In this document: piece after piece, positions 59,019-64,000 of the stretch
How the letters are laid out: every line of letters starts with the position of its first letter
Position numbering within the stretch: the first letter of the stretch is position 1
Assembly: GCA_021555075.1 (NCBI GenBank)
Contig: JAKGBX010000001.1
Span: 1,550,001 to 1,614,000, forward strand
Direction of reading: 5' to 3'
Length of the DNA stretch: 64,000 bases
Source: Rhodobacteraceae bacterium LMO-JJ12
Lineage (GTDB): Bacteria > Pseudomonadota > Alphaproteobacteria > Rhodobacterales > Rhodobacteraceae
Notes under the pieces: model-generated
What the model was told of the DNA's origin: nothing
Seen by the model: the letters and a program-made list of their open reading frames with translations, nothing else
Database searches by the model: none
Translations under genes and position numbers: made by a program

Positions 59019-59377
59019 CGCGCCTCTTGGCCCTAATTGCGGCGCTGGTTGTGGCTGGTGTTCAGGCGCAGGCCGAGGATGTGGTTGTGGGCCGGGGCGC
59101 GATTTTGCGCGGACTCGACAGGATCACGGGCGACGTCGCTGACATCACGCTGATGAATGGCGATGTGGTGCGGATGGGGCGGTTGATGATCGCGCTGGGG
59201 GAATGCCGCTATCCCGAAAGCAACCCAACGGGCGAGGCCTATGCCTATCTCGCGATTGGCGAAGATTCGGAAGAAGAGCCTGTGTTTACCGGTTGGATGA
59301 TCGCTTCGTCACCGGCGCTCAACGCGATGCAGCATCGCCGTTATGACGTTTGGGTGCTGCGCTGTATTATCGAGTGA
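59015..59377 (+). CDS. DUF2155-family secreted protein, 120 aa
   Basis: Signal peptide 1-20 (VQAQA-ED), then GRGAILRGLDRITGDVADIT, ECRYPESNPTGEAYAYLAI, VFTGWMIASSPALNAMQHRR and YDVWVLRC, the DUF2155 pattern. The two Cys may pair. It follows mlaD in Rhodobacterales by memory. Its last 37 bases overlap the end of aat on the other strand. Confidence 0.88.
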   Translation: MTRLLALIAALVVAGVQAQAEDVVVGRGAILRGLDRITGDVADITLMNGDVVRMGRLMIALGECRYPESNPTGEAYAYLAIGEDSEEEPVFTGWMIASSPALNAMQHRRYDVWVLRCIIE

Positions 59378-59979
59378 GTGTCTAAACAGAGCGACGTTTC
59401 TAGCAGGCGACCAGTGCTGCAAAGCGCTTCCTCAAGGCGGTGGTGATAGGCCGCCCGGGAGATTTCGATCGCGCCGAGACTGGCCAGATGCGGCGTGATG
59501 AATTGAGTATCAAAGAGCGTAAACCCGGCGCGGCGTAGATGATCGACCAGATGGGCCAGCGCGAGTTTTGAGCCATCGCGGCGCAGGCTGACCATGCTTT
59601 CCCCGAAAAACGCGGCGCCAAGGGTGAGGCCGAAAACCGCGCCCCAGAGCGCGCCGTCATCGCCTCGTATCTCGAAGGAATGGGCGCGTCCCGTGGTGTT
59701 GAGCAGGCCGTAAAGGCGCGTCAGTTCCGGGTTGATCCAGGTTTCGTCACGCGCCGCACACGCCTGAACGACACCCTTGAAATCTTGATTTATAACAGGG
59801 TGGTATCCGCCGGACTTCATCTTTCGCATGAGCGATCGAGAGAGATGAAAACCATCCAGCGGGAAGATGCCGCGGCGTTTCGGGTCGACCCAGAAAAGTT
59901 CGGGATCGTCGCGGTGCTCGGCCATCGGGAAGATGCCGCGGGCATAGCCGTGCAACAGCAGTTCCGGCGTCAGGCGCAT
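59341..59979 (-). CDS. aat: Leucyl/phenylalanyl-tRNA--protein transferase (Aat)
   Basis: A 212-residue N-degron enzyme that adds Leu or Phe to proteins starting with Arg or Lys, marking them for ClpS-ClpAP. Motifs: LLHGYARGIFPMAE near 7-20, FWVDPKRRGIFPLDGFHLSRSL with the PxxRG core, and HSFEIRGDDGALWGAVFGLTLGAAFFGESM. It ends the accB-accC-aat group. Confidence 0.94.
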   Translation of the reverse strand: MRLTPELLLHGYARGIFPMAEHRDDPELFWVDPKRRGIFPLDGFHLSRSLMRKMKSGGYHPVINQDFKGVVQACAARDETWINPELTRLYGLLNTTGRAHSFEIRGDDGALWGAVFGLTLGAAFFGESMVSLRRDGSKLALAHLVDHLRRAGFTLFDTQFITPHLASLGAIEISRAAYHHRLEEALCSTGRLLETSLCLDTHSIIQRSTQTS

Positions 59980-60010
59980 GGCACAAGAAGTCGCCCGGCG
60001 CCGACCTGCA

Positions 60011-61363
60011 TCAGGCCGCGCCCAACTTGGCCTCGAGCCAGCGTTCGAGCCAATGGATGTTATAGTTGCCGTCGAGGATGTCTTGTTCTTCCAGCAGGGC
60101 GGCAAAGAGCGGCACCGTGGTATCCACCCCGTCAACGATCAGCTCGCCAAGGGCGCGGTTGAGCCGCGCCAGAGCCTCGGGGCGATCACGGCCATGCACG
60201 ATCAGCTTGCCGATGAGCGAATCGTAATAGGGCGGGATCGAGTAGCCGTCATAAAGCGCGCTATCCATGCGCACGCCAAGGCCGCCGGGCGCATGGTATT
60301 GGGTGATGCGGCCGGGACAGGGCGAGAAATTCGGCAGCTTCTCGGCGTTGATGCGCACTTCGATGGCGTGGCCGTTGATGCTGAGATCATCCTGGGTGAA
60401 CGACATCGGCAGGCCTTCGGCGACGCGAATTTGTTCGCGCACCAGATCGACGCCGAAAATCGCTTCGGTCACGGGATGTTCGACCTGAAGGCGGGTGTTC
60501 ATTTCGATGAAGAAAAATTCACCATCCTCATAGAGAAATTCGATAGTGCCGGCACCGATATAGTTGATCCGGGCCACGGCATCGGCGCAGATCTTGCCGA
60601 TGCGGTCGCGCTCTTCGGCGCTGATTGCGGGGCCGGGGGCTTCTTCGAACACCTTCTGGTGGCGGCGTTGCAGAGAGCAGTCACGCTCGCCCAGATGCAC
60701 GGCGCTGCCCTTGCCGTCGCCAAACACCTGAATCTCGATATGGCGCGGTTTTTGCAGGTATTTCTCGATGTAGACTTCATCGTTGCCGAAGTTCGATTTG
60801 CCCTCGGCGCGGGCGGTCATGAAGGCGCGCTCCATGTCAGCGGCGGTTTGGGCCACTTTCATGCCCTTGCCGCCGCCACCGGCGGTTGCCTTGATGATGA
60901 CGGGATAGCCCATCTCTTCGCCAAGGCGTTTGGCCTCGGCCAGATCGGCGACGCCGCCCTCGGAGCCGGGCACGCAAGGCACGCCGAGCGCCTTCATCGT
61001 GTCCTTGGCCGTGATCTTGTCGCCCATGATGCGGATATGTTCGGCGGTGGGGCCGATGAAAGTGAGGCCGTGATCTTCGAGCACCTGCACGAAATTGGCA
61101 TTCTCGGAAAGGAAGCCATAGCCGGGATGGATCGCCTGTGCGCCCGTGATCTCGCAAGCCGCAATGATTGCGGGGATCGACAGATAGCTCTCGGAGCTGG
61201 GTGCGGGACCGATGCAGACCGATTCATCAGCCATGCGCACATGCATCGCGTCGGTGTCGGCAGTGGAATGCACGGCGACGGAACGAATGCCCATTTCGCG
61301 GGCAGCGCGGATCACCCGGAGGGCAATTTCGCCGCGATTGGCAATCAGGATTTTATCAATCAT
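60011..61363 (-). CDS. accC: Acetyl-CoA carboxylase biotin carboxylase subunit AccC
   Basis: A 450-residue ATP-grasp enzyme that carboxylates biotin on AccB, the first step of fatty acid synthesis. MIDKILIANRGEIALRVIRA at the start, the glycine-rich ATP loop KATAGGGGKGMK near 159-170, and FIEMNTRLQVEHPVTE near 284-299 with catalytic E/N/R residues. The start MIDKIL is chosen by family. Confidence 0.97.
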   Translation of the reverse strand: MIDKILIANRGEIALRVIRAAREMGIRSVAVHSTADTDAMHVRMADESVCIGPAPSSESYLSIPAIIAACEITGAQAIHPGYGFLSENANFVQVLEDHGLTFIGPTAEHIRIMGDKITAKDTMKALGVPCVPGSEGGVADLAEAKRLGEEMGYPVIIKATAGGGGKGMKVAQTAADMERAFMTARAEGKSNFGNDEVYIEKYLQKPRHIEIQVFGDGKGSAVHLGERDCSLQRRHQKVFEEAPGPAISAEERDRIGKICADAVARINYIGAGTIEFLYEDGEFFFIEMNTRLQVEHPVTEAIFGVDLVREQIRVAEGLPMSFTQDDLSINGHAIEVRINAEKLPNFSPCPGRITQYHAPGGLGVRMDSALYDGYSIPPYYDSLIGKLIVHGRDRPEALARLNRALGELIVDGVDTTVPLFAALLEEQDILDGNYNIHWLERWLEAKLGAA

Positions 61364-61402
61364 TGTCAGGGCCTTGTTGATCTGGGCCTTTGAGGGCAAA
61401 GC

Positions 61403-61900
61403 TTATTCGATGATCGCCAGCGGGGTGCCATATTCGACGGCATCGCCATCGGCCACCAGGATACGCTTGACGGTGCCGGCGCGGGGCGCGGGAATGTGGT
61501 TCATCGTTTTCATGGCCTCGACAATCAAAAGCGTGTCACCCTCGGCAACCTGGGTGCCGACGCTGATAAACGCGGGCGCGCCCGGTTCGGCCTGAAGATA
61601 GACGGTGCCGACCATTGGCGAGGCAACGGCGCCGGGGTGGCTGGCAGGATCTTCGGCTGTGCTGGCGGCGGGTGCGCTATCGGAGGGCGCGAAAGCGGGA
61701 GCGGCGGGCGTTGGGGCTGCGGGCGCTGTCTGAACCTGGGTCACCACTTCGGCGCGACGGCTGACGCGGACATTCAGGCTGTCATCATCGCCATATTCGC
61801 GCTTCACGCTCAGCTCGGTAAGATCGTTGTCGTTCAGGATTTCGGCCAGCGCCTTGATGAATGCTACGTCTGCGTCATTGCTGTTGGTCTGTTTCGTCAT
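61403..61900 (-). CDS. accB: Biotin carboxyl carrier protein AccB
   Basis: A 165-residue carrier: a helical N-terminal domain, an Ala/Pro-rich linker at about 58-88 and a biotinyl domain with K131 in EAMKTMNH. ATG at 61900 is chosen because GAGG lies 6 bases upstream; the in-frame ATG two codons earlier has the motif too close. Its biotin is attached by BirA, encoded at 29.1 kb. Confidence 0.96.
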   Translation of the reverse strand: MTKQTNSNDADVAFIKALAEILNDNDLTELSVKREYGDDDSLNVRVSRRAEVVTQVQTAPAAPTPAAPAFAPSDSAPAASTAEDPASHPGAVASPMVGTVYLQAEPGAPAFISVGTQVAEGDTLLIVEAMKTMNHIPAPRAGTVKRILVADGDAVEYGTPLAIIE

Positions 61901-62047
61901 GTTCATCCTCGACCGGTCTGGCCCCGCATCGAATGGGGCGTCATGTGTTTGAGCGCCTTATAGGGCAAGGCGGCGTGGCTGAAAAGCGGGATCGCTTTGC
62001 TATCAAAATGGTGCTTCGTGCGGCGGATTGCGAGGGGAAAGTCACGC

Positions 62048-62590
62048 TCAGAGCGGCACGCCTGACAGCTTGGCCACCAGTTCGGACAATTTGCGGGCGC
62101 CAAATTTCTGCAACAGGCGGGCGCGGTAAACCTCGACCGTGCGGTAAGAGAGGCCGAGATCGCGGCCGATTTCCTTGGACGTGAGGCCGCGACAGGTGAG
62201 AATCGCAACATCACGCTCGCGTGGGGTGAGCGCAACGAGGGGCCGCTCGTGAGACAGATCGGAGAACGACCAGATGCCATGAGCGAAGGGGGTGTCGGGG
62301 GTAAGCGAGCGACCCTGCACCCGACACCAGAACAGCTCGCCGGAGAGGCGCCGCATGATGCGTTCGTCTTTGTAGTGGCCCGTCTGTTGCATCACGGCGA
62401 GACCGCGCGCGCCGATACTCTCGAACTCGCCCATGCTTGGATAGAGTTTGGCCATCGGGGTGCCGAGGAATGCGGCAGGCGAATCGCCGAAAATCTCACC
62501 AAATTGCAGGTTACAGCGCTGAATGATCCGGTCTTCCAGAACGGCAAGACCGATTGGCGCGTGAGTGAAAGCTAAGCTGGTGACGTTCAT
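62048..62590 (-). CDS. PAS-LuxR family transcriptional regulator, 180 aa
   Basis: An N-terminal PAS-like domain (about 8-105, APIGLAVLEDRIIQRCNLQF) and a C-terminal LuxR HTH (LTPRERDVAILTCRGLTSKE, then LGLSYRTVEVYRARLLQKFG). No receiver domain. Such short regulators in Rhodobacterales may bind a cofactor or small ligand. It is divergent from the acyl-CoA synthetase gene. Target unknown. Confidence 0.88.
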   Translation of the reverse strand: MNVTSLAFTHAPIGLAVLEDRIIQRCNLQFGEIFGDSPAAFLGTPMAKLYPSMGEFESIGARGLAVMQQTGHYKDERIMRRLSGELFWCRVQGRSLTPDTPFAHGIWSFSDLSHERPLVALTPRERDVAILTCRGLTSKEIGRDLGLSYRTVEVYRARLLQKFGARKLSELVAKLSGVPL

Positions 62591-62702
62591 GGGGCGCAGT
62601 TTCGGCTCTTTCGGGGGCGATGCCAAGGCTTGCGTAGTACTGCGTAATTGCCCGATGCGGCGGCGAATGCTTTGATAATGTCATGGGTACGGGGAGTGAG
62701 GC

Positions 62703-64000
62703 ATGAATATCGGCTTGTGGTTGCAGCGGATCGCGCAAGTGCGCGGGGAAAGCCCGGCGCTTTTCCTTGGTCGCGAGAAAGTGGCGGATTATGCCGGGTT
62801 TTATGACACTGCGATGCGGATGGCGGCGGGGCTGACCAGGCGCGGGATTGCGCCGGGGGATCGGGTGGCGATTTTCATGAAGAATCTGCCGGAGTATCTG
62901 ATCGTGCAGTATGGCGTGTGGCTGGCGGGGGCCGTGGTGGTGCCGATCAATGCCAAGCTGCATGGCCGCGAGGCGGCCTGGATCATTGAGAATGCCGGGG
63001 TCGGGCTGACCCTGTCTTCGCCGGGATTGGCGGAGTCATTGGGCGAGGCGGGCGTGACGGGGGAGGTGATTTGTGTATCCTCGCCCGCATACGGCGCGCT
63101 GAAGGCGGGCGAGCCGCTGGCTCTGCCGGTGGCGCGCGCGGCGCAGGATCTGGCTTGGCTGTTTTATACTTCGGGGACAACGGGGCGGCCCAAGGGCGTG
63201 ATGATCACGCATCGGATGCTGGGCGCGATGGCACTCAGCTACTTTGTGGATGTGGATAGCGTGAGCGGTGAGGATTGTGCGATCTATGCCGCGCCGCTGA
63301 GCCATGGTGCGGGGATCTACAATCTGATGCATGTGATGAAAGGCGCGCGCCATGTCTGTCCGCCCTCGGGAGGATTTGACGCGGCGGAAATATTCGATCT
63401 GGCGCGGCATTTCGGGCGGGCGCATATGTTTGCCGCGCCAACCATGGTGAAACGGCTGGTTGACGCGGCCAAGGAAAGTGGGACGCGCGGCGAAGGGCTG
63501 CGGAGCGTGATCTATGGCGGTGGGCCGATGTATATTGCCGATATTGTCGAGGCGGTGGATCTTTTCGGGCCGATCTTTGTGCAGATCTATGGGCAGGGCG
63601 AGAGTCCGATGGCGATCACCGCACTGAGCCGGGACGATGTGGCAGATCGCAGCCATCCGAGATGGCGCGCGCGGTTGGGGTCTGTCGGGCGGGCGCAATC
63701 GGTGGTCGAGGTGCAGATCGGTGATGAGAACGGCCACCCGGTTGCGCCGGATCAGCCGGGCGAGATCATGGTGCGCGGCGACACGGTGATGCCGGGCTAT
63801 TGGCAGAACCCGGAGGCGAGCGCCAAGGCGCTGGTGGATGGCTGGTTGATGACCGGAGATATCGGTTCGATGGACAGCGACGGCTATGTGACCATGCGGG
63901 ACCGCTCGAAGGATATGATCATCTCGGGCGGGACCAACATCTATCCCCGCGAGGTCGAGGAAGTTCTGTTGGAACATGATGATATCGAGGAGGCGAGCGT
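62703..64000 (+). CDS. AMP-dependent acyl-CoA synthetase/ligase, 5' part
   Basis: 432 codons without a stop before the window edge. GGGGAGTGAGG precedes the ATG. Class I adenylate-forming motifs: LFYTSGTTGRPKGVM near 155-169, IYGQGESPM near 299-307, TGDIGSMDSDGYVTMRDRSK near 383-402 and SGGTNIYPREVEE near 408-420. It activates an acid, probably a fatty or aromatic acid, as acyl-AMP and then acyl-CoA. The last about 80-100 residues are outside. The substrate cannot be told. Confidence 0.93.
   Translation, partial: MNIGLWLQRIAQVRGESPALFLGREKVADYAGFYDTAMRMAAGLTRRGIAPGDRVAIFMKNLPEYLIVQYGVWLAGAVVVPINAKLHGREAAWIIENAGVGLTLSSPGLAESLGEAGVTGEVICVSSPAYGALKAGEPLALPVARAAQDLAWLFYTSGTTGRPKGVMITHRMLGAMALSYFVDVDSVSGEDCAIYAAPLSHGAGIYNLMHVMKGARHVCPPSGGFDAAEIFDLARHFGRAHMFAAPTMVKRLVDAAKESGTRGEGLRSVIYGGGPMYIADIVEAVDLFGPIFVQIYGQGESPMAITALSRDDVADRSHPRWRARLGSVGRAQSVVEVQIGDENGHPVAPDQPGEIMVRGDTVMPGYWQNPEASAKALVDGWLMTGDIGSMDSDGYVTMRDRSKDMIISGGTNIYPREVEEVLLEHDDIEEAS

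Noticed and set aside
59978-61393. 471-codon open frame opposite accC
   Set aside because: Antisense shadow; composition follows the reverse of accC codons and no motif is present.

Overview
The window is chromosomal DNA of an alphaproteobacterium, most likely a Rhodobacterales (Roseobacter-type) species. This rests on gene content: a nuo operon interrupted by the small genes typical of that order (DUF5333 and DUF5337 families, a NuoE with a helix-hairpin-helix tail), a Paracoccus-like sox cluster, an NDUFA12 homologue, an FNR-type box, and a strongly G/C-biased third codon position. No tRNA, rRNA, CRISPR array, prophage or insertion sequence was seen.

Layout. 1-10.3 kb is a mixed region: the end of a CsbD-like gene, a tiny basic protein, a stand-alone WYL domain, parE, an SH3-like secreted protein, a palindromic repeat element, an epoxide-hydrolase-like enzyme, a polyphosphate kinase 2 gene behind a well-placed FNR box, a cytochrome c/beta-propeller fusion, a nitroreductase and a 368-residue orphan. 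10.3-29 kb is the complete complex I operon, nuoA to nuoN, with about ten interspersed small genes, ended by a terminator. 29-32.3 kb is birA-coaX-rnj. 32.5-39.4 kb holds a DEAD-box helicase, a glycosyltransferase, prfC, an orphan BrnA-like protein, a Hint-domain protein and an atypical SDR.

39.4-52.7 kb is a thiosulfate-oxidation island. soxS-soxR-soxT run leftward and soxV-W, X-Y-Z-A-B and C-D-E-F run rightward. SoxXA, SoxYZ, SoxB and SoxCD form the periplasmic thiosulfate-oxidising system; SoxS, SoxV and SoxW supply thiol reductant; SoxT is a likely sulfur-compound transporter; SoxR is an ArsR-type repressor with the cysteine pair of persulfide sensors. ATTC-N8-GAAT palindromes sit in the soxS/soxV (one mismatch), soxW/soxX and pre-soxC (two copies) gaps, which suggests three SoxR-controlled units. 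A separate gene for a secreted six-cysteine protein lies between soxB and soxC.

52.8-54.4 kb is a divergent tetR/SDR pair with two near-identical palindromic operators over the promoter. 54.6-64 kb is a housekeeping stretch: a GlxA-type AraC regulator, clpP, clpX, NDUFA12, mlaD-like, DUF2155, then leftward aat, accC and accB, a PAS-LuxR regulator and the start of an acyl-CoA synthetase cut by the window edge.

Main points for a second look: the SoxR-type operator set and the extra sox transcription units; the FNR box centred about 41.5 bp before the predicted start of ppk2 transcription; the helix-hairpin-helix domain shared by NuoE and its neighbour, together with the other uncharacterised genes inside the nuo operon; and several dispersed palindromic intergenic elements. 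No clearly new defence or biosynthetic system was found.
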